Assembly: GCA_021792135.1 (NCBI GenBank)
Contig: JAJYVF010000008.1
Coordinates: 62,001 to 126,000 of the forward strand
Length of the DNA stretch: 64,000 nt
Origin: Acidobacteriota bacterium
Lineage (GTDB): Bacteria; Acidobacteriota; Terriglobia; Terriglobales; Acidobacteriaceae
Direction of reading: 5' to 3'
In this document: in pieces, positions 1 through 8,373 of the stretch
How positions within the stretch are numbered: the first letter of the stretch is position 1
Layout: each line of letters starts with the position of its first letter
Notes under the pieces: generated by a model
What the model was told of the DNA's origin: nothing
The model's database searches: none
What the model saw: only the letters and a program-made list of their open reading frames with translations
Program-made: the position numbers and the translations under genes

Positions 1-1457
1 GCGAAGGCGGGGAAGGTGCTCAGTCGCTCGAGTGTGCCGTTCTGGCGCAGATAATGCACCGGTGCGTAGGTCGCATTTTCGGTGAAGCGGATGTGATCGA
101 GGTCGACCCCGGCGAGGAACTGATGGCTTCCCAGCCAGTGGCGCACAGGGAACCAGGCGTTCGCATAGCCTTCAAAGCGCTGCGAGCGCGTCGTGTAGTT
201 CGCGAAGTTGCTGCCGCTGGGAAACTCTGGAGTCAGGTCGTAGGAAACCGTGCCGTGCGGTTCGAAGCCTTCCCGGTAGCGCATGTCGCCGAAGCCCGTT
301 TCCAGCACCACGCCGTTCCTGAAGCTGTGCTGATCCTGGACATACGGCAGATACGCCAGGATGTCGTGGTTAACGGTGCTCGCCTCCGGGTTGATGGCGG
401 AGAGACCTTCGTACGGCGCATGGTAGACATTCCAGAGCAGAGCGGTCGTCAGGCTGTTGCGGGAGCCGAGGTTGAACTGGAACTTCAGCAGATTAGTCGC
501 GCGCCTGATGGGATCCATATCGGCATTGAGGGGTAGCCCGCTGATGTAGTTGTCCTCGTAAGACGGGTCGATGCCGTCGAAAAACCAGATGCGATTGCGG
601 CGGATGGGCCCCGAGCAGGTGATGAGCGGGTTTTCCTTGGAGAAGCGGACGCCGACGCCGGGCGTGTTATTGAACCCCGGGAAAAAGTTCGTCGCGCCGC
701 AGGCGAACGTGTTAGTCCCCGTACCGGAGGTGAAGGCGATCACGCCGCCCGTGGCCCGGCCGTATTGTACCGGGTACCGCGTCGTCTCCGTGTCGATGGA
801 ACGCACGGCATCGGTGCTGATGCGGATGTCGAGAGTGCCGTAGACGGGGTCGCGGATGTCGAAGCCGTCCAGCGTGTCCAGCGTCATATAGGTTTCACCG
901 CCGGCAACGTGCATCTGGCCGCCCAAATCACCGATCACCCCGGGCGTGTAGGGCAGGAGCTTCCGGATATCGCTGTAGGTGGGATACGGCGTGTTGACGA
1001 TCTCCGGAACGTTCAACTCCATCGTGTCGGAGAGTTCATCCGGGTCGATGCCCGGCGTGGACGCGTGCACACTGACCTGCTGCTCGAGTACCTCCTGCTG
1101 GCTCAGAACCACCTGCACGGTTTTCTCCTGCGGGGAAATGCCGTTCTCGGTGGTCTCATAGTAGCCGCCCCGCTGGATACTCAGCCTGTAGGGAGATGTC
1201 TCATGCGGAGTAAAGCTGACGCGCCCGGCGTAGTCGGTAATGAGGCGCAGCGGCGTCTGGCCCGGCTCCTCGATTATGACCCTCGCCCCCGGAACCGTAA
1301 CCCCGTTCTGGTTGACGACGGTAATCGTGATGGCATTCGAACCTGCTGCAGGCTGTGGTGCGGAAAGTTTCGGGGTGTCTACTTTCGCTGCCGACGCGGC
1401 GATACTGCACGCAATCAGCAGCAGGATTACGCATTTGCTATATCGGAGGCAGCGCAT
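1..1457 (-). CDS. TonB-dependent receptor, Oar-like, N-terminal part (runs off window)
   Basis: Read on the minus strand, an open frame starts with ATG at 1457 and continues past base 1, so only about 485 N-terminal residues are present. It begins with an Arg/Leu-rich signal peptide. A carboxypeptidase-regulatory-like (Ig-like) domain follows at about residues 43-125 (ITVVNQNGVTVPGARV), then a plug domain with LLPYTPGVIGDLGGQMHVAGG and RYPVQYGRATGGVIAF. This order is typical of the very large acidobacterial Oar/SusC-like outer-membrane receptors that import oligosaccharides or other bulky ligands through TonB. The substrate cannot be told. I chose the start because the signal peptide begins there; no strong ribosome binding site is visible. 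Fairly sure of the family. Confidence 0.85.
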   Translation of the reverse strand, partial: MRCLRYSKCVILLLIACSIAASAAKVDTPKLSAPQPAAGSNAITITVVNQNGVTVPGARVIIEEPGQTPLRLITDYAGRVSFTPHETSPYRLSIQRGGYYETTENGISPQEKTVQVVLSQQEVLEQQVSVHASTPGIDPDELSDTMELNVPEIVNTPYPTYSDIRKLLPYTPGVIGDLGGQMHVAGGETYMTLDTLDGFDIRDPVYGTLDIRISTDAVRSIDTETTRYPVQYGRATGGVIAFTSGTGTNTFACGATNFFPGFNNTPGVGVRFSKENPLITCSGPIRRNRIWFFDGIDPSYEDNYISGLPLNADMDPIRRATNLLKFQFNLGSRNSLTTALLWNVYHAPYEGLSAINPEASTVNHDILAYLPYVQDQHSFRNGVVLETGFGDMRYREGFEPHGTVSYDLTPEFPSGSNFANYTTRSQRFEGYANAWFPVRHWLGSHQFLAGVDLDHIRFTENATYAPVHYLRQNGTLERLSTFPAF

Positions 1458-2120
1458 CAGGTAAATCCGGCAGTACTTCTTTGGATGCAAGCTTACAGCG
1501 GTCGCCAACATGCGTGGCCGCTCTTTAATCCGCCCGTCATGCAGCGCCGACGTGATGGAGTCTGCGCGTGCCGGTCGCGGTTCCCATTGCCGACAGCAAT
1601 CGCGATAGCCTCATCTGCGATGAGCTTCCCGGGTGGGAGATCAGCGGCAGCAGTTCGCCCCGGCCGCACGTCTCAGCCAGTGCGCCCCGGACAGACAGAG
1701 CCGTTTTCAATATGGTTCATAACCAGGAAGGAAACATTTTCCTTGAACGTACGGCGCGACGATCGGTTTTGTGCCTCCGCCGCGGAGAACTGTCCGACCG
1801 CGCGGGTATCACAGATGGTTCCTCTCCAGCCAGTTTGGGCTTGCTCATCGAGACCGCCGGGCCTACCGTTGATATGCCTGCCGATGCTCCGCCGAGCGCG
1901 CCGAAACCAGCCAAAGAGGTCCGTCAAACCGCGGGCATGACCTAATAGTGGGGTTTGGGACTCCTTATCCACAAAATGTTGGGGTACACAGGTTGATTCC
2001 CGGCACCCCGGACGCTACAGTTCTGATGATGATCTCTTCTTTCCTCTCTGACCGATTCACCCCCCGGCCCCGGCCTGCGACGACCGGGGTCTGTTTGCTG
2101 GCGTGGAGGAGTGCTTTCGC
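1458..2120. other. Intergenic region upstream of smc
   Basis: About 660 bases between the divergent TonB receptor and smc. Several open frames exist on both strands, but none resembles a known protein or has a convincing ribosome binding site. I see no gene here. The rightmost 130 bases hold a candidate smc promoter. Confidence 0.5.
1993..2021 (+). promoter_or_regulatory. Candidate sigma70 promoter of smc
   Basis: TTGATT at 1993-1998 and TACAGT at 2016-2021 are separated by 17 bases, about 100 bases before the smc start. The match to TTGACA/TATAAT is moderate and the region is GC-rich, so this is only a candidate. Confidence 0.3.
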
Positions 2121-5100
2121 ATGCTGAAGCTGAAAAAGATTCAAATTCTGGGGTTCAAGTCCTTTTCCGATCGCACCGAAGTCTCGGTGCCGGGGCAGGG
2201 AATTGCGATCGTTGTCGGCCCCAATGGTTGCGGTAAATCGAACATCCTCGACGCCGTCAGCTGGGTGCTGGGCGAGCAGAGCGCCAAAACCCTTCGCGGC
2301 GGCAAGATGGAAGACGTCATCTTCGCGGGTACTCGCGACCGCAAGCCGCTCGGCATGGCCGAGGTTTCGCTGACCCTGATCGACCCGGAAGCCTGGGACG
2401 GCGGCCCGCTGCTGGCCGAGCCGGAACTGGTCCTCAACGACGGCAATCCCGACTGGGACGAAGAAAAGCTTCGCGCTGAACGTGCCGCCGAAGCCGACGA
2501 GATCATCGCGGAGTCGCAGCCGGGCCAGGTGATCGAAGACGATCCCGCAGCCATGCCTGCCGCCGCGGAAGCTCCGGTTGAAACCCCTGCCGAGGGCGCC
2601 GTTCCCGCCGTTGTCCTCAAGATCCGCCGCCGCAAGTTCAACCGCACCCCGCAGAAGGGCGAGATCGTCGTCACTCGCCGCCTCTTCCGCACCGGCGACA
2701 GCGAATACCTGCTCAACGGCAAGCTCTGCCGCCTGCGAGATATTCAGGACATCTTCATGGGGACGGGTCTCGGCCCTGAGTCCTACGCCATCATCGGGCA
2801 GGAACGCATCGGCCAGCTCCTCAGCTCGCGCCCGCACGACCGCCGCGCCATTATCGAAGAAGCCGCCGGCATCACCCGCTTCAAAACGAAAAAGCGCCTC
2901 GCCGAGCTGCGCCTCGAGCAGGCGAAGCAGAACCTGGCTCGCATCAACGACATCTTCGAGGAAGTCACGCGCCAGATGGCTTCCCTCAAGCGCCAGGCAG
3001 CCAAAGCCGAACGCTACGCCAGGCTGCGCGACGAAATGCGCGACAAGCTGCGCGTGGTCCTCGGCAGCAGGATCGCGCAGATGGATGTCCGCCACGCCGA
3101 GCTGGAATCGCAGATCGCCGAGCTGACCGCGCACATCGACGCCGGGACGGAGCGCGTCGCCGGCATGGAAGCCGCCCACGAAGCGCTCGTCTCGCGCGGC
3201 TACGAACTCGAGGCCGCCGCCAAGGACGCTGAGACGCGCGCCCACCAGCGCTCCGTCGCGATCGAGCGCTCCGATGCCCGCCAGCAGACCAACCAGGAGC
3301 GCATTGCCGAACTCGACGCCCGCATCGCTGCCGCCCAGGCTGAAGTCGAGCAGTCCGGTGAGCATCTGCGCAGCATCGAGTCCGAATACGAAACCCAGCG
3401 CAGCTTTCTTGAGACTGCTGCCGCCGAAGCCGCCGAGTTCCGCGAGCGCGCCCGCCAGAAGCAGGAAACGATGCGCCAGGCGCTCTCCGCCGTTTCAGCG
3501 GCGGAGCAGCAATCGGAAGCCGCCCGCCGCCGTGCCGCCCAGCTCCTCTCCGAACTCAGCCAGACCCGTAACCAGATCACCCAGGGCGAAGAGGCTCTTG
3601 CCTCCCTCCAACGCGAATCCGAGCGCCTCGGCGTCGAAATGGATTCCGCCCGCCGCGACCTCGAAACTCTTGGCGCCGAGCGCGGCCAGGTCTCCCTCAC
3701 TTTCGAGTCCGTCACCGAGACCCTCCGCCGCCTCGAATCGGAGATCCAGACCCTGCGCAGCGAAATCGAAGCCCGCCGCGGCGAAGAGATCCAGGCTCGC
3801 CGTCATGCCGACCAACTCCGCGCCGAGCACGCCACTCTCACCGGCCGCCGCAATTCCCTCGAAGCGCTCATTCGCGAGCACAGCTACTCGACGGACACGG
3901 TCCGCAAGCTCTTCCAGTCCCGCTCCCTCGGCGGAGGCCTCGCCCCTGTCGGCACCCTCGCCGACTTCCTCGAAGTCAACGGCGAGTACGAGAGCGTCGT
4001 GGACGAATTCCTCCGCGACGAGTTGAACTACATCGTCGTGAAAAGCTGGGATTCGGCCCACGAAGGCATGCGCCTGCTGAAGACCGGCGTCGACGGTCGC
4101 GCCACGTTCCTGGTCCACCCCGAAGACTCGCAGGCCAAGTTCTCCTTTGCCGGCGATGACGCACCCGCGCAGCACAGCTCCCCGCTCGAAATCGTCCCGC
4201 TGCGCAATTGCATCCGCGTCCTCGACGGCTTCGGCCGCTCCCTCGAAGTCATCCTGCCCAAGCTGCGCGAAGGCTACGTTGCCCCCGACTCCGAAGTCGC
4301 CCGCTCCCTCGCGCTCGAAAATCCCAGCGCCTTCTTCCTTGCGCCCTCCGGCGAATGCTTCCACAACGTTACCGTGACCGGCGGCAAGCCCGGCGCCGAA
4401 GGACCGCTTGCCCTCAAACGCGAACTGCGCGAAACCCAGAAGAAGCTGGCCCACATCGAGCGCGAACTCAGCGAGGCCGAAACCCGCACGGCGACCCTCG
4501 CCAAAACCGTCGCGGACCTGACCAAAACCCTCGACGCCAAATCCGAAGAGCGCCGCCAGGCCGAACGCGAGAGCGCCAACCAGAGCGCCGCTCTCCGCCA
4601 GATGGAAATGGAAGTTCAGCGCCTCGAGCGCCGCCTGCAGGACTGGAACCTCCAGTGCGAGCGCAACCGCGACGCCCGCCGCGGCAGGGAGACTTTCCTC
4701 GACCAGCGCCGCGAGCAATCCGAGAAGCTCGAAGCCGAGCACGGCTCGGCCGAAGCCGCTATCGAGGAGCTGCAGCGCTCCGTCGCCGGACTGCGCGCCG
4801 CTCGCGACCAGGCCCAGCAGGAAGCCGCGCAAATCTCCGCTGAACTCGCCGGTCTTGAAGAACGCCGCCGCGGCGCGGAAGCCGCCTTTGCCCGCATTGA
4901 TCGCATGCGCCGCGATCTCGAATCCCGCGTCAGTCAGATCACCGGGCAGCTGGCCGCCGCCCGTGCCGAGCAGGATCAGCGTGCCCGCGAAAACGAGCAG
5001 CTGGCCGGCAATCGTCAGCAGCTTACCGAATCCCGCGAAACCGCCGAGCGCGAGGCCGCCGAAGCCCACGAGCAAATCGCCGCTCTGCGCGCCGAAATCG

Positions 5101-5990
5101 CCGGCCTCGAACAGGAGCTGAAAGTCCTCCGCTCCGAAATCGACGCGCGGCGCGAACAGCGCGGCGCCTGCGCCAGCCAGACTGCCACCCTGGTCGCCGA
5201 TCTGCGCCACGCCGAGGAAGCCTGCGTCGCCGACCTCAGTGTCGAGGCCTCGGTTCTGCGCGAAGACGCGAGCCTCACCCGCATCGAAGGGGAAGCCCTT
5301 GCCCAGGAAGATCAGGCCTGCCGCGAGATGAAGCAGAAGCTCGAAGCCATGGGCCCGGTCAACATGATGGCTCTCGAGGAGTACACCGAAACCGCCCAGC
5401 GCCACGAATTCCTCGAGACGCAGCGCAAAGATCTCCTCGACTCCATCGACAATACCCAGGCCACCATCCGCGAAATCGATGAGATCTCGCGGACGAAGTT
5501 TGACGAGGCCTTCGCGCGCATCAACGAGAACTTCAGCGCCACCTTCGGTAAGCTCTTCGGCGGCGGCCAGGCCTTCATGCGCCTCACCGACGAGGAGAAC
5601 GTCGCCGACAGCGGCATCGACATCGTTGCTTCGCCCCCGGGCAAGAAGCTGCAGAACGTCCTGCTGCTCTCCGGCGGCGAGAAGGCCCTCACCGCGCTCT
5701 CGCTGCTCGTCGGCATCTTCCTCTATCAGCCCAGCCCCTTCTGCGTGCTCGACGAGGTCGATGCGCCGCTCGACGAAACCAACGTCGGACGCCTGGCGGA
5801 CATGCTGCGCGCCATGGCGGACGAGACCCAGTTCGTTATCGTCACCCACTCCAAACGCATGATGGTTACCGCCGACATGATCTACGGTGTCACCATGCAG
5901 GAGCCGGGGGTCTCCAGGGTAGTCAGCGTGCGCCTGGGCGGCGCCGAACGCACCCCGAACCGCGCCGAAGCACGGATGGCGCTGGCATAG
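2121..5990 (+). CDS. smc: Chromosome segregation ATPase SMC
   Basis: SMC dimers with ScpA/ScpB load on the chromosome and organise the origin region for segregation. The 1289-residue protein has the N-terminal head with Walker A (GPNGCGKS, residues 33-40), a long Ala/Glu/Arg-rich coiled coil, a hinge at about 611-737, a second coiled coil, and the C-terminal head with the ABC signature LLSGGEKALTAL (about 1181) and Walker B FCVLDEVDAPLDE (about 1207). The start ATG at 2121 gives the family's usual N-terminus (KKIQILGFKSF) and has GGAGGA about ten bases upstream; a longer frame from 2103 is unlikely. Oddity: about 85 acidic, Ala/Pro-rich residues (about 89-175) interrupt the N-terminal head between SLTLID and GEIVVTRRLF. 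No ScpA/ScpB genes are in the window. Very sure. Confidence 0.97.
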   Translation: MLKLKKIQILGFKSFSDRTEVSVPGQGIAIVVGPNGCGKSNILDAVSWVLGEQSAKTLRGGKMEDVIFAGTRDRKPLGMAEVSLTLIDPEAWDGGPLLAEPELVLNDGNPDWDEEKLRAERAAEADEIIAESQPGQVIEDDPAAMPAAAEAPVETPAEGAVPAVVLKIRRRKFNRTPQKGEIVVTRRLFRTGDSEYLLNGKLCRLRDIQDIFMGTGLGPESYAIIGQERIGQLLSSRPHDRRAIIEEAAGITRFKTKKRLAELRLEQAKQNLARINDIFEEVTRQMASLKRQAAKAERYARLRDEMRDKLRVVLGSRIAQMDVRHAELESQIAELTAHIDAGTERVAGMEAAHEALVSRGYELEAAAKDAETRAHQRSVAIERSDARQQTNQERIAELDARIAAAQAEVEQSGEHLRSIESEYETQRSFLETAAAEAAEFRERARQKQETMRQALSAVSAAEQQSEAARRRAAQLLSELSQTRNQITQGEEALASLQRESERLGVEMDSARRDLETLGAERGQVSLTFESVTETLRRLESEIQTLRSEIEARRGEEIQARRHADQLRAEHATLTGRRNSLEALIREHSYSTDTVRKLFQSRSLGGGLAPVGTLADFLEVNGEYESVVDEFLRDELNYIVVKSWDSAHEGMRLLKTGVDGRATFLVHPEDSQAKFSFAGDDAPAQHSSPLEIVPLRNCIRVLDGFGRSLEVILPKLREGYVAPDSEVARSLALENPSAFFLAPSGECFHNVTVTGGKPGAEGPLALKRELRETQKKLAHIERELSEAETRTATLAKTVADLTKTLDAKSEERRQAERESANQSAALRQMEMEVQRLERRLQDWNLQCERNRDARRGRETFLDQRREQSEKLEAEHGSAEAAIEELQRSVAGLRAARDQAQQEAAQISAELAGLEERRRGAEAAFARIDRMRRDLESRVSQITGQLAAARAEQDQRARENEQLAGNRQQLTESRETAEREAAEAHEQIAALRAEIAGLEQELKVLRSEIDARREQRGACASQTATLVADLRHAEEACVADLSVEASVLREDASLTRIEGEALAQEDQACREMKQKLEAMGPVNMMALEEYTETAQRHEFLETQRKDLLDSIDNTQATIREIDEISRTKFDEAFARINENFSATFGKLFGGGQAFMRLTDEENVADSGIDIVASPPGKKLQNVLLLSGGEKALTALSLLVGIFLYQPSPFCVLDEVDAPLDETNVGRLADMLRAMADETQFVIVTHSKRMMVTADMIYGVTMQEPGVSRVVSVRLGGAERTPNRAEARMALA

Positions 5991-5995
5991 TCAGT

Positions 5996-6041
5996 GAGCC
6001 TGTGGTGTAAGTCTGGTTTTGAAAGAGCACGACTTCAGTCA
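5996..6041. repeat. Intergenic repeat copy A (degenerate)
   Basis: The stretch AGCCTGTGGTGTAAG, a short spacer, TTTTGAAAGAGCAC and GACTTCAGTC aligns with copy B at 7959-8050 on the same strand. It lies directly after the smc stop. The hairpin arms are poorly kept, so this looks like a decayed copy. Confidence 0.5.
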
Positions 6042-6126
6042 GGATTGTTGTGCCGCGGTTGCCCGGATTGGGGTGATCGCTCACCTGGTCCCATGCTTCC
6101 AGGCGTGCGGGCCGCCAGAATGCTGA

Positions 6127-6417
6127 CATCGCCGCTTCTGCGCGCCCATCCTGGTTTCACCCCATGTTGAGGACGGCTCCGTCAAGGTGTATGTCGTATC
6201 CGACTGGACGGATGCAACGCCCGCCACCCTGCGGGTGCGGCTCATGGACTTCGACGGGAAAGTGCTGCGTGAAGAGGCCCGCGCGGTCAATGTGGCTCCG
6301 CTGGCAAGCGACGTTCTTCTCAACTGGCCTTTGTCCAGGATCGTCAACGCGGCCACGGACACCTCCCGCGTATTTGTGGTTGCTGATCTGAGCGCGGATG
6401 GAACCGAAATCTCCCGC
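6127..6417 (+). pseudogene. Remnant of a GH2 beta-mannosidase (C-terminal Ig-like domain)
   Basis: After a stop at 6124, one plus-strand frame reads HRRFCAPILVSPHVEDG, then VKVYVVSDW, LRVRLMDFDGKVL and FVVADLSADGTEISR. This matches the end of GH2 beta-mannosidases, where a conserved ARRFYAP(I/L)LVSP segment leads into the last immunoglobulin-like domain. Homology stops near 6417; the catalytic core, the start and the true C-terminus are missing. The codons keep a high-GC third position, so the decay is probably recent. The match rests on recalled family sequence, not on a search. Confidence 0.65.
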
Positions 6418-6463
6418 CGGCCGAGCCTACCCATGCGGGACCTGTCGTCTGAAATGCTGCTCG

Positions 6464-7855
6464 CTATTTCCCGGAGTCCGGTTCCATGTCGACTCCTGGC
6501 TTTCGCCGCCGTGGAGAGCGCGGATAGACCACGGCAAGCATGGCAGCTCCGATGCTGGCGGCGCAGAGAGACGCGGCAAAGATGGCGATGCGGCTGATCG
6601 TGTACTGCTTCGAGGATCGAAATGCGAGGTCAGCAATAAAAATGGAGACCGTGAAGCCGATCCCTCCCAGCCACGACACCGCATGCAGTTCTCTCCATCT
6701 GACATTGACCGGCAATTCTGCCAGGCGAAGACGTACCGCGATCCAGCATGCGAGCATGATGCCGACCGGCTTGCCGACCAGAAGCCCCAGCATTATCCCA
6801 TAGAACATTGGTTGGGTGAGCACGGACTCCGACTGTACGTCCCGCAGGGAAACTCCCGCATTGACGAGTGCGAACAAAGGCAGAATTCCGAAGCTGACCC
6901 AGGGATGGAGTCTGCTTTCCATGCGATCCAGCGGTGACTCCAGCACCTTGATGCTGCTCCGAATCCGGTGAAGACGTCGGCGGGCCTCTCGGCTCAGAGG
7001 ATGGCCCATTTCCGCAGACCGCGCGACCTCCGTCAGGCGGTCTCTCTGTTCTTCGAGGAAATTTTCCGACGGGAGAAGACCTTCAGCCGGAATGGCAAGG
7101 GCAATAGCAACGCCGGCAAGCGTGGCATGTACACCCGAAGCGTAGAAGGCAACCCACAGCGCGACCCCGATGACCAGATAAGTGGCAAGAGAAATGACCC
7201 CGGCGCGATTCAGGCCAAGTGCAATGAGAAAGAGCAGGCAGGCAAGGGCGAGATATTGCAGATGCAGTTGCCCGGAATATGCGACGGCGATCACGAAGAC
7301 GCCGGCGATGTCGTCGATAACTGCCAGGGTAAGCAGAAACATCCTGAGACCTACGGGGACTCTGCTCCCAAAAATTCCGACCGTAGCCAGCGCGAATGCG
7401 ATATCGGTGGCAATGGGTATGCCCCATCCGGCCGCTTCCGGACCGGACCGATTCACCGCCCAGTAAAGCAGAGCTGGCGCCACAACACCGCCCAGGGCTC
7501 CGAGCAGCGGAAGCAGCGCCCGTCGTGCCGTCGCAAGCTGGCCCACGAGGATTTCCCGTTTCACCTCCAGGCCTACAAGGAGAAAGAAGTACGCCATCAG
7601 CGCATCGTTGACAAATTCCTGGAAATTCCAACGCACACTGAAATGTCCAAAACTGCCAGACATCGGGAACTCGATGAAATGCCGATAAGTGTCGGCGAAA
7701 TGCGAATTTGCCAGCACCAGAGCAGTGATGGTCGCAAACAGCAGGGCGATGCTGCCCGCTGACTCCATCTGCGCGAACCGCGCAAAGGAAACCATCAGTC
7801 GCTGCACCGGATGTGTTTCGATTGCCGGCGGGAACGTCTTCACGTTCCTCATCAT
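6464..7855 (-). CDS. nhaA: Na+/H+ antiporter NhaA
   Basis: An inner-membrane antiporter that exchanges cytoplasmic Na+ (or Li+) for two external protons, supporting salt and pH homeostasis. The 463-residue protein has about a dozen hydrophobic helices. Key acidic residues are at Asp151 (PIATDIAFAL) and Asp181-Asp182 (LAVIDDIAGV), corresponding to E. coli Asp133 and Asp163-Asp164. It is longer than E. coli NhaA (388) because of a linker at about residues 270-315 and a basic C-terminal tail. The gene is monocistronic, with intergenic repeats on both sides. Start at 7855 or 7852; neither has a strong ribosome binding site. Confidence 0.95.
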   Translation of the reverse strand: MMRNVKTFPPAIETHPVQRLMVSFARFAQMESAGSIALLFATITALVLANSHFADTYRHFIEFPMSGSFGHFSVRWNFQEFVNDALMAYFFLLVGLEVKREILVGQLATARRALLPLLGALGGVVAPALLYWAVNRSGPEAAGWGIPIATDIAFALATVGIFGSRVPVGLRMFLLTLAVIDDIAGVFVIAVAYSGQLHLQYLALACLLFLIALGLNRAGVISLATYLVIGVALWVAFYASGVHATLAGVAIALAIPAEGLLPSENFLEEQRDRLTEVARSAEMGHPLSREARRRLHRIRSSIKVLESPLDRMESRLHPWVSFGILPLFALVNAGVSLRDVQSESVLTQPMFYGIMLGLLVGKPVGIMLACWIAVRLRLAELPVNVRWRELHAVSWLGGIGFTVSIFIADLAFRSSKQYTISRIAIFAASLCAASIGAAMLAVVYPRSPRRRKPGVDMEPDSGK

Positions 7856-8373
7856 ATTCAGTTTGTGAGCAGCTTGTTGGCAATCCCCATGACAACGGGG
7901 GTTGCATTCAGTGCGCGGAATGCTCCAGGGAATCAGATGTCGGTTGATGGGACTTATCAGCCCGTGGTGAAAGAACTGCTTTGAAGGGGCACAGCTTCAG
8001 CCGTGCCAAAAGCGCTGCAGAGTCACTGGGGCTTCAGCCCCCGAGGAATGTTTTCTGTTGGAGTTGTGACTTCTGCCACAGGCCGTTATTGACTCTCGCA
8101 CAACAGAGTAAACAATTCGCTGTTACGCGCGTCAAAACAAGTACGGGGATGCGAGAGCGAACCTGCTCAGTGCAATCCCCGCGGCGCCCGCGATCGCAAA
8201 TCCTCAAAGAGAAATCTCAGTCAGGAACTGTCGTCCGCCCTGCCCGGCGCCGATCCGGCCTTACTCGGCGCGAGCCTCCGTAGCGGCGACGCTGTGGACC
8301 ACGGTTCCCGTCGGCACGCTCATGCTTCCCGGGCCGATGGTCGCGCTCATACCCCGACTCCCTGCTACTCCCG
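7856..8373. other. Intergenic region with repeat copy B
   Basis: About 520 bases between the nhaA start and the glycosidase stop. The part from 7959 to 8050 is the hairpin repeat. In the remainder I see only one short minus-strand frame (8261-8350, 29 codons) with no recognisable family, which I do not call as a gene. Confidence 0.5.
7959..8050. repeat. Intergenic repeat copy B with two hairpins
   Basis: The element starts AGCCCGTGGTGAAAG and contains two adjacent palindromes. The first, at 7988-8007, has GGCAC and GTGCC arms around AGCTTCAGCC. The second, at 8028-8041, is GGGGC-TTCA-GCCCC. Copy A at 5996-6041 shares its left half. I recall similar GGCACGACTTCAGTCGTGCC/GGGGCTTTAGCCCC tandem hairpins as abundant intergenic repeats in Terriglobia genomes, but could not check this. 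Confidence 0.6.

Noticed and set aside
1568-1945. Frames of about 100-125 codons on both strands upstream of smc
   Set aside because: Mutually overlapping, without ribosome binding sites or recognisable domains.
3495-5849. Minus-strand open frame of 784 codons inside smc
   Set aside because: Shadow of the SMC coiled coil, whose Ala/Glu/Arg codons leave the opposite strand open.
8261-8350. Minus-strand frame of 29 codons starting MSATIGPGSMSV behind GGGAG
   Set aside because: A plausible start but no family, hydrophobic segment or duplicate to support it, and it sits in GC-rich DNA where such frames are common.
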